Source of the DNA: Paenimyroides tangerinum
GTDB taxonomy: Bacteria; Bacteroidota; Bacteroidia; Flavobacteriales; Flavobacteriaceae
Length of the DNA: 64,000 nt
Direction: 5' to 3'
NCBI RefSeq assembly: GCF_003865405.1
Contig: NZ_RQVQ01000001.1
Span: 1 to 64,000, forward strand
The position numbers and the translations under genes were made by a program. The notes under the pieces were generated by a model. It had not been told where the DNA came from, searched no databases, and saw only the letters and a program-made list of their open reading frames with translations. Each line of letters starts with the position of its first letter. The stretch's first letter is position 1. Positions 43,917 through 53,060 of the stretch are shown here, one piece after another.

Positions 43917-44465
43917 TTATTTTTCACTTTCTGTTAAAAGCACTAAATCTTCTTGCGCATCAACGCCTTTCCACTGCACTTTCACTTTATCATTATTAAA
44001 AGCATCTACTTGACGACCTCTATAATCTGGTTGAATTGGCAAATGACGACTAAAACGTCTGTCAATTAAAACCATCAATTCTACTTCATTTGGTCTTCCA
44101 AAAGATTGAATCGCAGTCAAAGCCGCATTGATACTTCTTCCTGTATAAAGAACATCGTCAATAAACACGACTTTTTTGTCTTCTACAAGAAAATCAATTT
44201 GGGTTTTATTCGCTTCTAATGGTTTTTCGTTTCTACGAAAATCGTCTCTAAAAAATGTTATATCCAAGAATCCTAATTCGACATTTTGAATACCATATTC
44301 ATTTTCAATAATTTCTTTGATTCGATTTGCTAAATATTTTCCTCTTGGTTGAATACCAATTAAAACCGTGTTTGAAAAGTCTAAATGTTTTTCAACTAAT
44401 TGACAAGCCAAACGGTGCAGAATGATATTAACTTCTTTTGAAGATAACAATATTTTTGGACTCAT
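43917..44465 (-). CDS. pyrR: PyrR: pyrimidine regulator / uracil phosphoribosyltransferase
   Basis: This 182-aa type I phosphoribosyltransferase has the PRPP-binding motif VVFIDDVLYTGRSINAAL and the PyrR-typical GIQPRGKYLANRI and LIDRRFSRHLPIQPDYRGR. In Bacillus, PyrR binds UMP and attenuates pyr mRNA. Here the leader before pyrR is short and no attenuator hairpin was recognised, so the regulatory role is uncertain. It is the first gene of the pyrR-pyrB-STAS-rnz-pdxH operon. Confidence 0.93.
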   Translation of the reverse strand: MSPKILLSSKEVNIILHRLACQLVEKHLDFSNTVLIGIQPRGKYLANRIKEIIENEYGIQNVELGFLDITFFRDDFRRNEKPLEANKTQIDFLVEDKKVVFIDDVLYTGRSINAALTAIQSFGRPNEVELMVLIDRRFSRHLPIQPDYRGRQVDAFNNDKVKVQWKGVDAQEDLVLLTESEK

Positions 44466-44576
44466 AAATGAAGTGTTGTGTTCGGAGTGTAAAATTACGG
44501 TTTTTCCTTTTATTAAATCTTACAATTCAAAAAAAAATCACACGAAATAATCGAATGATTTCTATAATTGATTGTA

Positions 44577-45155
44577 TTACTTTCTAAAAATGATATGAAA
44601 ACATTTCATCTTTCTCTCTTTTACAAAATAAAGTTTTCCTTCTTTTTCAAACTGTTTTAAAATGTTTTCCAATGATTTTTCCAATTTCGCATTTGGTCCT
44701 TTTACGTGATTAAATCGAACGTAAGAAATATCAATTGCAGAACCAAAACTGTGCGAACTATCATTTGAAGATGCATTCGGATTGATATTTCGTAAGCGAT
44801 TTTGGTCCGATTCAGTTCGAGTCATTGAAGTAACAACAAAGAAATTTTGACCTGTTTGTTTAACAAATTCACGTGCAATTTCTACTAAAATTGTATTTCC
44901 TTTCGGAACTAAATACGGATGGCTATGTGTTAAATCATCAATTCTGTAACCGTAACCTCGTTGCTTAACCTTTACAAGTTTACCTTGTTTAGCTAATTTA
45001 TCTAATTGTTTTTTATTTTTAATTAATTCAACATTATGCGATTTTGCGGCATTTAAATGCATTACATATTCCGCAGAAGGTTCGATTACATTTCGTTTTT
45101 GGGCATTTACGATTGTAAAAGAACTTAAAAGTAAAAAGGCAGCTATTCTTTTCAT
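44577..45155 (-). CDS. DUF5715 protein, M15-peptidase-like, exported
   Basis: This 192-aa protein has a signal peptide (about 1-19, ending TIVNAQ). The segment TSMTRTESDQNRL followed by SSHSFGSAIDIS gives His135 and Asp142, and His187 (CFHIIF) closes a zinc-site pattern typical of the LAS/M15 D-Ala-D-Ala peptidases. It is therefore probably a periplasmic peptidoglycan hydrolase or a relative. It stands alone, with a -7 element at 45174-45181. Confidence 0.82.
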   Translation of the reverse strand: MKRIAAFLLLSSFTIVNAQKRNVIEPSAEYVMHLNAAKSHNVELIKNKKQLDKLAKQGKLVKVKQRGYGYRIDDLTHSHPYLVPKGNTILVEIAREFVKQTGQNFFVVTSMTRTESDQNRLRNINPNASSNDSSHSFGSAIDISYVRFNHVKGPNAKLEKSLENILKQFEKEGKLYFVKERKMKCFHIIFRK

Positions 45156-45173
45156 ATTATTTTAAATTCTTTA

Positions 45174-45181
45174 CAAAAGTA
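45174..45181 (-). promoter_or_regulatory. -7 element of the DUF5715 gene
   Basis: The minus strand reads TACTTTTG, matching TAnnTTTG, 19 bases before the ATG at 45155. Confidence 0.5.
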
Positions 45182-45339
45182 ATTAATTAAATTATTATCA
45201 CGAAAAAACATTATTAACTGATAAAAAATTAACTTTAAAAACATTTTTATCAAATAATCGAACGTTAAAACTAATTTTATTATATTCGAATTGAAATCTT
45301 TTTTAGAATTTCGCATTCATAACACACAACTCAATTTTT

Positions 45340-46800
45340 ATGAAATACTTTGATAGTATTATTTCAACCTTAAACAGTATCATTTGGTCACCACCATTTA
45401 TACTTTTATGCATTGTAATTGGTTTATACTTCACTTACAAAACCAAATTACTACAAGTAAGAAATTTTAAAGATATGGTTCAACTTCTTTTTAAAGAAGG
45501 TTCGAACGATAAAGGTGTAAGTCCTTTTCAAGCATTTTCGATGGCGATTGCCGGAAGAGTAGGAACAGGAAATATTGCTGGTGTTGCAACTGCGATTGCT
45601 TTTGGTGGACCAGGAGCCATTTTTTGGATGTGGGTAATTGCTTTTTTTGGAAGTGCAACTGCATATATAGAATCTGCTTTAGCACAAATTTATAAAGTTG
45701 AAAAAAATGGAGAATACGTTGGTGGACCAGCTTATTATATCGAAAAAGGTTTGGGTAAAAAATGGTATGCTGTTTTATTTGCGATTGTAACCATTGTAAG
45801 TTGTGCCTTATTTTTACCAGGTGTTCAAAGCAACAGTATTGCAAATGGATTGGAAGGTGCATTTAATTTTGACCATCTTTACACAGGAATCGGTGTAGCA
45901 ATTGCTTTAGCTTTAATAGTATTTGGAGGTGCAAAACGCATTGGTAAATTCGCAGAAGTTATCGTTCCATTTATGGCAGGAGCTTACATTTTAATGGCTT
46001 TAATAATTATGTTTATGAACTTTGAAAAAATTCCAGAAGTTTTTTCATTAATCATTAGTTCAGCTTTTGGAGTTAACTCAACTTTTGGTGGAATTTTAGG
46101 TTCTGCAGTTTCTTGGGGAATCAAACGTGGAATTTATTCGAACGAAGCAGGTCAAGGAACAGCTCCACACGCGGCGGCGGCGGCTGCAACTTCCCATCCA
46201 GCAAAACAAGGATTAGTTCAAGCTTTTTCTGTTTACATTGATACTTTATTTGTTTGTAGTGCAACTGCTTTTATGATACTTTTTACGGGGCAATACAATG
46301 TTTATAACGACGAAGCAAAGAACACTAAAGTAATAGAAAACTCAAAATATATCATTGAAAATCTTCCAAGTGTTGAAGATGGACCAGCATTTACTCAAGG
46401 TGCCATCTCTTATCATTTTCCTGCAATTGGGAGCGAATTTGTTGGAATTGCTCTATTACTTTTTGCATTCACAACCGCAATGGCTTATTATTTCATTGCC
46501 GAATCAAACTTAAAATACATCGATAAAACAAATAATAAATTCTATTTATGGACACTTCGAGTCGTATTTCTTGCAAGTATCATAATTGGTTCAATTAATA
46601 CCGGCGGTAGTAGCTGGGCAATTGGTGACATCGGAGTTGGATTAATGGCTTGGTTGAATTTAATTGCTATTTTCTTACTAAGAAAACCAGCTCTTTTAGC
46701 TTTGGAAGATTATAGAAAGCAGAAAAAAGAAGGCAAAGATCCAAAATTTGACCCAGAAGCTTTAGGTATCAAAAACACTTCTGAATGGAACGATAAATAA
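45340..46800 (+). CDS. Sodium:alanine symporter (AGCS family)
   Basis: This 486-aa inner-membrane transporter has about 11 helices. Signature pieces are FQAFSMAIAGRVGTGNIAGVATAI near residue 65, FGSATAYIESALAQIYK, GGPAYYIEKGLG, and IKRGIYSNEAGQGTAPHAAAAA. The family imports alanine or glycine with sodium. The gene stands alone; a TATATTCG sequence at 45281 is a one-mismatch -7 candidate. A strong terminator follows. Confidence 0.94.
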   Translation: MKYFDSIISTLNSIIWSPPFILLCIVIGLYFTYKTKLLQVRNFKDMVQLLFKEGSNDKGVSPFQAFSMAIAGRVGTGNIAGVATAIAFGGPGAIFWMWVIAFFGSATAYIESALAQIYKVEKNGEYVGGPAYYIEKGLGKKWYAVLFAIVTIVSCALFLPGVQSNSIANGLEGAFNFDHLYTGIGVAIALALIVFGGAKRIGKFAEVIVPFMAGAYILMALIIMFMNFEKIPEVFSLIISSAFGVNSTFGGILGSAVSWGIKRGIYSNEAGQGTAPHAAAAAATSHPAKQGLVQAFSVYIDTLFVCSATAFMILFTGQYNVYNDEAKNTKVIENSKYIIENLPSVEDGPAFTQGAISYHFPAIGSEFVGIALLLFAFTTAMAYYFIAESNLKYIDKTNNKFYLWTLRVVFLASIIIGSINTGGSSWAIGDIGVGLMAWLNLIAIFLLRKPALLALEDYRKQKKEGKDPKFDPEALGIKNTSEWNDK

Positions 46801-46807
46801 TGAATAC

Positions 46808-46842
46808 AAAAAATGCACTTCGATTTGAAGTGCATTTTTTAT
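46808..46842. terminator. Bidirectional terminator
   Basis: The stem AAAAATGCACTTC/GAAGTGCATTTTT lies around a short loop (about 46809-46839) between convergent stop codons at 46800 and 46854. Confidence 0.88.
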
Positions 46843-46853
46843 TTATCCTTTGT

Positions 46854-47447
46854 TTAAATCTGACGAACTAAACTTAATTGTTTCAAACTATTATAATCTG
46901 CTTCAATCAATTTTTGTTCTTTTACTAAATTTTCTTTAAGAATATCATTCGTTTCTTTTGTTGATTTTATTTGTTCAAAAAGAACATCTTTATAAAAATA
47001 ACTTCTGGTTTCTGTTATAATGGATTTATTTAAATCAAATTCTTCATCATCAAGTTCATTCCAATAAATTGGTCGATTATATCTAAACTCTTTTCTAAAA
47101 ACGAAAGACAACTTACTATCTAACAAATAATATTCAATCACGTTTTTACCTGATTCGCCATAATAAACAGCAACAATCTTTTGTAATTGCTTGTTTGCAA
47201 AATAAAATTTAGCTTGTCCGCCTTCTGTAGAATCATCTAATTCAACTGAATCTACAACGGTCCAATTCTTCATTGAATTTATGCGTTTAAAATTAGCTCG
47301 AATGACTTCCATCTTCTGATTATAATCTACAGAAGAAATGGAAGAATTTTCAACACCGATTTTAGCTTGAGAATCTTTTGATTTCTTTGAATCACAACCA
47401 AAAACTAAAAAAGTAATAAACAAAATATTGAAATAGTAGATTCTCAT
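46854..47447 (-). CDS. Lipoprotein of unknown function
   Basis: I do not recognise this 197-aa protein. The start is taken at MRIYYFNILF (ATG at 47447) because this gives a normal lipoprotein signal with lipobox VFGC (Cys18); a Met four codons earlier is possible. The mature part is charged, with NKQLQKIVAVYYGESGKNVIEYYLLDSK-like beta strands and a helical tail. It lies 65 bases after another exported protein gene on the same strand, possibly one transcript. Confidence 0.75.
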   Translation of the reverse strand: MRIYYFNILFITFLVFGCDSKKSKDSQAKIGVENSSISSVDYNQKMEVIRANFKRINSMKNWTVVDSVELDDSTEGGQAKFYFANKQLQKIVAVYYGESGKNVIEYYLLDSKLSFVFRKEFRYNRPIYWNELDDEEFDLNKSIITETRSYFYKDVLFEQIKSTKETNDILKENLVKEQKLIEADYNSLKQLSLVRQI

Positions 47448-47512
47448 AACAAAACACATATTTCATCTAAAATAATAAAAAAATAAACATCATTTAATGA
47501 TTAAACTTATTA

Positions 47513-48040
47513 TTATTTCATTTTCTTAACCAAATTCAATTTACTTCCAGAATTAAAATCAGTACCCTCAAAAATCACACTTTCTACATCAGGTTTTAAG
47601 CTACTACTCCCTTTTTTAATCTGTACAAAAATTCGACTCAAAATGATTTTTTTATTATTGATAATCGTCCATACTTTAGGTTTACCTTTTTCGTTAAGAA
47701 ACAATACAAGCTTTACATCTTTTGATACGGCTAAATACATTTCGAAAATATTATTACCCGTTTTTTTTATATCTAATCCATAAGCCATTTTTTTTTGGAT
47801 TTCAGTCAAAGGCTTTTTCACACCTCCATCGGTATAAACAATTCGATAATAATCGATCGGATTCTTTGAATCAATATCTGACCCAATTAACCTAGCATCA
47901 TAAACAAAAGTATTGTGATTGTTACTATGTTGAATATAGAATAATCTATTCTCGCTTTTAGGAGGAATTGGGTAATTCTCTTGACCAAAAGATGTCGGAA
48001 TTGTAAAAAAACAAATCAAAAGAAAGGTAACTATTTTCAT
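47513..48040 (-). CDS. Exported protein of unknown function
   Basis: This 175-aa protein has a signal peptide (about 1-19, ending PTSFGQ). The rest resembles DUF4833-type proteins: IPPKSENRLFYIQHSNNHNT, NPIDYYRIVYTDGGVKKPLTEIQKK and ending FNSGSKLNLVKK. I offer DUF4833 only as a recollection. It is probably periplasmic. The lipoprotein gene at 46854-47447 follows on the same strand. Confidence 0.72.
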   Translation of the reverse strand: MKIVTFLLICFFTIPTSFGQENYPIPPKSENRLFYIQHSNNHNTFVYDARLIGSDIDSKNPIDYYRIVYTDGGVKKPLTEIQKKMAYGLDIKKTGNNIFEMYLAVSKDVKLVLFLNEKGKPKVWTIINNKKIILSRIFVQIKKGSSSLKPDVESVIFEGTDFNSGSKLNLVKKMK

Positions 48041-48096
48041 GTTTTGCCGAATCTATATAAAACACTAATATAATACTTTACCTTTATTATAATAAA

Positions 48097-48126
48097 AAAA
48101 GGATTCGAAATCCGAATCCTTTTAAA
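48097..48126 (-). terminator. Terminator of the alpha-oxoamine synthase gene
   Basis: The 11-bp stem AAAAGGATTCG/CGAATCCTTTT (48097-48107 and 48113-48123) is followed on the minus strand by T residues, 17 bases after the stop at 48143. Confidence 0.85.
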
Positions 48127-48142
48127 ATATATTTTAATTTAA

Positions 48143-49408
48143 TTATTTAGCATCCATATCCACTAAATTTGCATCAGCTACTTTTTTATAAGTACCATCA
48201 ACTAATTTAGCACGAATTGCTTCGAATGAAGATAAAGTCACATCGATATCTTCAAAAGTATGCGAAGCTGTTGGAATTACACGTAATAAAATGATTCCTT
48301 TTGGAATAACTGGGTAAACAACAATTGATAAGAAAATACCGTAATTTTCTCTTAAATCATTTACCATGATCATTGCTTCAGGAACAGAACCTTCTAAATA
48401 AACTGGAGTTACACAAGTATTTGTGTCACCAATATTAAATCCACGTTCTTTTAAACCTCCTTGTAAACGATCAACATTTTCCCACAATTTATCTTTTAAA
48501 CCTGGGTTTGAACGTAGTAAATCTAAACGTTTTAAAGCACCTTTTACTAAAATCATTGGTAATGATTTAGCAAACATTTGCGAACGTAAATTATATTTTA
48601 AATAATCGATTATATCTTGGTCAGCAGCAATAAATGCGCCGATTGAAGCCATTGATTTTGCGAAAGTAGAAAAATAAACATCGATTCCGTCTTGAATACC
48701 TTGTTCTTCTCCTGCTCCAGCTCCTGTTTTTCCTAAAGTACCAAAACCATGAGCGTCATCAACTAATAATCTGAAATTATATTTTTCTTTTAATGCAACG
48801 ATTTCTTTTAATTTACCTTGTTGTCCACGCATACCGAAAACACCTTCAGTAATTACAAGAATACCACCATTTTGCTCTTCAGCCATTTTAGTAGCACGTT
48901 GTAAATTTTTTTCAAAAGATTCGATATCGTTGTGTTTGTATGTAAAACGTTTGCCCATATGTAAACGCACACCGTCAATAATACAAGCGTGAGAATCTAC
49001 ATCATAAACAATAACGTCATTTTTAGTTACTAAAGCATCGATCGTAGAAACCATTCCTTGGTAACCGAAGTTCAATAAATAAGCAGCTTCTTTGTTTACG
49101 AAAGCAGCTAATTCTTTTTCTAATTGCTCGTGCCAATCTGTGTGTCCAGACATCATACGTGCTCCCATTGGGTAAGCAGCTCCGAATTCAGCAGCAGCTT
49201 CTGCATCCGCTTTAAGAACTTCTGGATGAGTTGCTAATCCTAAATAATCATTGATTGACCAGTTTAATACTTCTTTACCTTGAAAATTCATTCTTGGTCC
49301 AAGTTTTCCTTCTAATTTAGGAAACACAAAATATCCTTCAGCTTGTGAAGCCCATTTTCCTAACGGACCTTTATTATCTTGAATTCTTTCAAATAAATCT
49401 TTTACCAT
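48143..49408 (-). CDS. Alpha-oxoamine synthase family (serine palmitoyltransferase-like)
   Basis: This 421-aa PLP enzyme condenses an amino acid with an acyl-CoA. The PLP Lys251 is in STFAKSMASIGAF, with the cofactor segment LLVDDAHGFGTLG (Asp217/218, His220) and NWSINDYLGLATHP near the start. Candidates are serine palmitoyltransferase (sphingolipids), cysteate acyltransferase (sulfonolipids made by many gliding flavobacteria), BioF or Kbl. The short tail and long N-terminal extension (about 45 residues) fit the SPT/sulfonolipid group better than BioF, and no biotin gene is nearby. The exact substrate is not decided by sequence. Confidence 0.88.
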   Translation of the reverse strand: MVKDLFERIQDNKGPLGKWASQAEGYFVFPKLEGKLGPRMNFQGKEVLNWSINDYLGLATHPEVLKADAEAAAEFGAAYPMGARMMSGHTDWHEQLEKELAAFVNKEAAYLLNFGYQGMVSTIDALVTKNDVIVYDVDSHACIIDGVRLHMGKRFTYKHNDIESFEKNLQRATKMAEEQNGGILVITEGVFGMRGQQGKLKEIVALKEKYNFRLLVDDAHGFGTLGKTGAGAGEEQGIQDGIDVYFSTFAKSMASIGAFIAADQDIIDYLKYNLRSQMFAKSLPMILVKGALKRLDLLRSNPGLKDKLWENVDRLQGGLKERGFNIGDTNTCVTPVYLEGSVPEAMIMVNDLRENYGIFLSIVVYPVIPKGIILLRVIPTASHTFEDIDVTLSSFEAIRAKLVDGTYKKVADANLVDMDAK

Positions 49409-49431
49409 CTTAATTAGTGTTTAAAACTAAA

Positions 49432-49439
49432 CAAATGTA
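49432..49439 (-). promoter_or_regulatory. -7 element of the alpha-oxoamine synthase gene
   Basis: The minus strand reads TACATTTG, an exact TAnnTTTG match, 24 bases before the ATG at 49408. Confidence 0.55.
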
Positions 49440-49513
49440 AGAATATTTAATATGCAATCATAATAATTAAGATTCATTTTTTTTTTGAATAAAAGAAGTC
49501 TCGATTACATTTC

Positions 49514-50287
49514 TTAAAATAAAAAAGTATAAATCGAATAAACTAAAATATAAAGAATTGAACTGATTGAAATGTAAAAATCATGCTTAGGATATTGATT
49601 TAAAATTACAGAAATATTCTTTTTTGGTCGGAAAACCAATTTTAAAATTGAAAAAAGAAATACAATAAAAAAGAAAATTGAAAATGCTAAATTAGCAGCA
49701 GAATGTGAATTTCTAAAATAATCATTCTTACTAAAAACCTTATAAACTTCTTTATTCGGTTTCTTAAAAATATATAAATCTAAATTCGATTTCATGGTAT
49801 CAATTTCAGAAACTGCAAAGCGTTCCGAATTATCATCTTGATTAATAATATTCAATAAACTTCCGTCAAGATAATTAAAATCAACTGTTTTCTTAATTAA
49901 CGCTGAATCTTGCTTAAAAAACAAATCCGTTGAAACTGAAGTTCCTATTTGAAAATCATTACCAAATACAATAGGAGTTGATGATTTCTCTTCAATTTTA
50001 TCAACTTGAACAACTTCCCATCTCGAATGCATCATTACAAATTCATAATACTGAATTCTAGGAGAATAAGAATAAATAAGCGCAAAAATAATTCCTACAA
50101 AAAAAGTTAAAATAAAAAAATCAGGTACAGGAACTCGCAAACGTTTATTTTTAGACTTTGCGATAATAACACCAATATAACAAACCACAAACGAATAAAT
50201 AGCTATTCTGAATGTGGTAAAATAAGCAATCACTAAAAAAAATAAGGTAATAATTATTGCTATATAAATATTATTCTTTTTCAACAT
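49514..50287 (-). CDS. Membrane protein of unknown function
   Basis: I do not recognise this 257-aa protein. It has three membrane helices in the first ~75 residues, a soluble part of about 105 residues outside the membrane (YSPRIQYYEFVMMHSRWEVV, GTSVSTDLFFKQDSALIKKT) and two further helices near the C-terminus. It lies downstream of the E1 dehydrogenase gene but behind a terminator, so it is probably a separate unit. No motif suggests a function. Confidence 0.7.
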   Translation of the reverse strand: MLKKNNIYIAIIITLFFLVIAYFTTFRIAIYSFVVCYIGVIIAKSKNKRLRVPVPDFFILTFFVGIIFALIYSYSPRIQYYEFVMMHSRWEVVQVDKIEEKSSTPIVFGNDFQIGTSVSTDLFFKQDSALIKKTVDFNYLDGSLLNIINQDDNSERFAVSEIDTMKSNLDLYIFKKPNKEVYKVFSKNDYFRNSHSAANLAFSIFFFIVFLFSILKLVFRPKKNISVILNQYPKHDFYISISSILYILVYSIYTFLF

Positions 50288-50313
50288 TATTTTTTAAGGA
50301 AAGTTACAAAAAA

Positions 50314-50338
50314 AAAGCAACTGAAACTCAGTTGCTTT
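50314..50338 (-). terminator. Terminator of the E1 dehydrogenase gene
   Basis: The 11-bp stem AAAGCAACTGA/TCAGTTGCTTT (50314-50324 and 50328-50338) has a 3-base loop and is followed on the minus strand by an uninterrupted T-tract. Confidence 0.88.
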
Positions 50339-50344
50339 AATATT

Positions 50345-52750
50345 TTAATATAAACTTGGAAATTTTGTTGGATTTACCTCATTCATAATTGAATAAATTT
50401 TTTCAAAAACATCTTCAACCGATGGTTTAGAGAAATAATCACCATCAGTTCCGTAAGAAGGACGATGTGCTTTTGCAGCTAAAGTTTGAGGTTCGCTATC
50501 TAAATATTTAAATCCGCCCTGAACTTCGATGATTTGTTGCAATAAATATGCAGAAGCACCACCTGGTACATCTTCATCAACCACTAACAAACGATTTGTT
50601 TTTTGTAATGATTTTACCACATCATGTTTAATATCAAAAGGCAATAAAGATTGTGCGTCAATGATCTCAACATCGATACCTATTTCTAATAATTCTTTTG
50701 CGGCTTGTTCTACAATTCTGATCGTTGAACCATAAGAAACAACGGTAATATCTGCACCTTGTTTCATAACTTCTACTTCACCTATTGGCGTTGTAAACTC
50801 ACCTAAGTTTAATGGCATTTTCTCTTTTAAACGGTATCCATTCAAACATTCGATAACCAAAGCTGGTTCATCAGATTTTAATAAAGCGTTATAGAAACCT
50901 GCTGCTTTCGTCATATTACGAGGAACTAAAACGTGCATTCCACGAATTGCATTAATAATCATTCCCATTGGAGAACCTGAATGCCAAATTCCTTCTAAAC
51001 GGTGACCACGAGTACGAACAATTAACGGTGCTTTTTGACGTCCAGCCGTTCTGTATTGTAATGTAGCCAAATCGTCACTCATGATTTGAATTGCATACAA
51101 TAAATAATCTAAATATTGAATTTCGGCAATTGGACGTAAACCACGCATAGCCATACCAATCCCTTGACCTAAAATAGAAGCTTCACGAATACCTGCATCA
51201 GAAATACGAGTTTCTCCATACTTAGCTTGCAATCCTTCTAATCCTTGATTTACATCTCCGATGTTTCCTGAATCTTCACCAAAAATTAAAGTTTCTGGAT
51301 AAGTTTCAAAAATCTTATCAAAGTTATCTCTGATGATTAAACGAGCGTCAACATCTTCAGATGAATCGTCATATAATGGTTGAACCTGTTCAATATTTTC
51401 AACTACTAAACTTGAAGAAGAATATAAATTTGAACTGTATTTTGGTTGAATTTTATTTGTATAATTTGTTATCCAATCTGCTAAAGTTTGTTTTGATGAT
51501 TCATTTATAATCAAACGTAAAACTTTACGAGCAGTTGTTAAAATATCTTTACGAATTGGCTCTTTTATCGAACCTAAATCTGAAACATATTTATCAATAA
51601 ATACTTTATTTGCAGATTGAGCTGCGATAGTATTTAAAGTTTGAATTAATTCTTCACGTTCCGCTTTAATCGGATCCAAATAAGCAGACCAAGCCGCTTT
51701 TTTTCCTTCAAGAACTTGTTTCTTTAATTCGTTATCTAAAGTATCTAACTCTTCAACTGTAATAATATTGTTTTCGATAATCCAATTACGGAACTGAGTT
51801 AAACAATCAAATTCAGTTTCCCAAGCTAAACGCTCAACTGATTTATAACGTTCGTGCGAACCAGAAGTTGAATGTCCTTGAGGTTGCGTTAATTCTTGAA
51901 CGTGAATTAAAACAGGTATATGATTTGTTCTAGCAATATCAGCAGCTTTCGCATAAGTTTCTACTAAAGTTGGATAATCCCATCCTTTAACGGTTAAAAT
52001 TTCATAACCATTAGAATCTTCTGTTTTTTGAAAACCTTTTAATATTTCAGAAATACTTTCTTTTGTTGTTTGATAGCGAGCATGAACAGAAATTCCGTAC
52101 ATATCATCCCAAACACTCATTACCATAGGAACTTGTAAAACACCTGCCGCGTTAATCGTTTCGAAAAACAAACCTTCAGAAGTTGAAGCATTACCAATAG
52201 TTCCCCAAGCAACTTCGTTTCCGTTAACCGAAAACATATTTGCTTTATCACTTTGTGGAAATTCTCTAAATATTTTTGAAGCTTGAGCTAAACCTAACAA
52301 ACGTGGCATTTGTCCAGCTGTTGGAGAAATATCAGCACTTGAATTTTTTTGCTGCGTTAAGTTTTTCCAATTTCCGTTTTCATCTAAACTATGAGTAGCA
52401 AAATGCCCTCCCATTTGTCTTCCTCCTGACATTGGATCTTGATTGATATCGGCGTGACCGTATAATCCAGCAAAAAATTGTTGAATATTTAGAGCACCAA
52501 TAGCCATCATAAAAGTTTGATCGCGATAATATCCTGATCTGAAATCTCCATTTTTGAAAGCCTTAGCCATAGCTAATTGAGGGATTTCTTTACCATCTCC
52601 AAAAATTCCAAATTTTGCCTTACCAGTTAAAACTTCTTTTCGACCCAATAAACTACACTCTCTACTGATACGCGCAATTCTATAATCGTTAAAAATTTCT
52701 TCTTTAAAATCTTCAAAAGTTAAAGCTTTTTTAGTTGTAGGTTGACTCAT
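50345..52750 (-). CDS. 2-oxoacid dehydrogenase E1, fused alpha and beta subunits
   Basis: This 801-aa thiamine-diphosphate enzyme has an E1-alpha domain (about 15-380) and an E1-beta domain (about 455-801; LIFGEDSGNIGDVNQGLEGL, GIREASILGQGIGMAMRG, VPGGASAYLLQQI). It probably decarboxylates branched-chain 2-oxoacids to feed branched fatty acids, major lipids in this group. The metal-binding Asp of the usual GDG motif is Asn187 here (GNASTSEG), while the usual Asn of NNxY is Asp216 (DDMY). E2/E3 genes are not adjacent. A single gene with promoter and terminator. Confidence 0.92.
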   Translation of the reverse strand: MSQPTTKKALTFEDFKEEIFNDYRIARISRECSLLGRKEVLTGKAKFGIFGDGKEIPQLAMAKAFKNGDFRSGYYRDQTFMMAIGALNIQQFFAGLYGHADINQDPMSGGRQMGGHFATHSLDENGNWKNLTQQKNSSADISPTAGQMPRLLGLAQASKIFREFPQSDKANMFSVNGNEVAWGTIGNASTSEGLFFETINAAGVLQVPMVMSVWDDMYGISVHARYQTTKESISEILKGFQKTEDSNGYEILTVKGWDYPTLVETYAKAADIARTNHIPVLIHVQELTQPQGHSTSGSHERYKSVERLAWETEFDCLTQFRNWIIENNIITVEELDTLDNELKKQVLEGKKAAWSAYLDPIKAEREELIQTLNTIAAQSANKVFIDKYVSDLGSIKEPIRKDILTTARKVLRLIINESSKQTLADWITNYTNKIQPKYSSNLYSSSSLVVENIEQVQPLYDDSSEDVDARLIIRDNFDKIFETYPETLIFGEDSGNIGDVNQGLEGLQAKYGETRISDAGIREASILGQGIGMAMRGLRPIAEIQYLDYLLYAIQIMSDDLATLQYRTAGRQKAPLIVRTRGHRLEGIWHSGSPMGMIINAIRGMHVLVPRNMTKAAGFYNALLKSDEPALVIECLNGYRLKEKMPLNLGEFTTPIGEVEVMKQGADITVVSYGSTIRIVEQAAKELLEIGIDVEIIDAQSLLPFDIKHDVVKSLQKTNRLLVVDEDVPGGASAYLLQQIIEVQGGFKYLDSEPQTLAAKAHRPSYGTDGDYFSKPSVEDVFEKIYSIMNEVNPTKFPSLY

Positions 52751-52807
52751 AATATATAGACAAAAATTACTGTGTTCTTAAAAAAAACGAATATAAAACT
52801 ATAATCG

Positions 52808-52815
52808 CAAATTTA
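52808..52815 (-). promoter_or_regulatory. -7 element of the E1 dehydrogenase gene
   Basis: The minus strand reads TAAATTTG, matching TAnnTTTG, 58 bases before the ATG at 52750, implying a leader of about 50 bases. Confidence 0.5.
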
Positions 52816-53015
52816 CTAATTTCTTTATTTAGTTTTTTATTCTAAAAACGACTTTTTTTTTACGATGTAAATAAATAAAACTTAAATAAAAACAATTTAA
52901 TTAGATAATATTCAAACAAATGACAATTTGAATTAGAATACCGAAACACTTATAAAATATTATTTAAAAAAAAACAATAACTACATTTTCAAATTATTTT
53001 AAAAAAAAGACAAAA

Positions 53016-53045
53016 AAAAGCCGTTTCAAAATTGAAACGGCTTTT
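53016..53045 (-). terminator. Terminator of secDF
   Basis: A near-perfect palindrome with arms AAAAGCCGTTTCAA and TTGAAACGGCTTTT (53016-53029 and 53032-53045) lies 16 bases after the stop at 53061, with T residues following on the minus strand. Confidence 0.9.
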
Positions 53046-53060
53046 AAAGTTATATCGAAA

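Larger units (their letters stand above)
52751..53060. other. Intergenic region, promoter of E1 and terminator of secDF
   Basis: This is 310 bases without a gene. The left part holds the E1 promoter; the right end holds the secDF terminator. Between them (about 52830-53010) the DNA is extremely AT-rich with A-tracts, and I see no ORF or RNA structure. Confidence 0.7.

Noticed and set aside
45491-45862. 123-codon minus-strand open frame
   Set aside because: Antisense to the conserved helices of the alanine symporter; composition (His/Gln/Leu-rich) is typical of a shadow frame.
48143-49408. BioF (8-amino-7-oxononanoate synthase) assignment
   Set aside because: No other biotin gene nearby, and the N-terminal extension and sequence style fit the sphingolipid/sulfonolipid branch better; left at family level.
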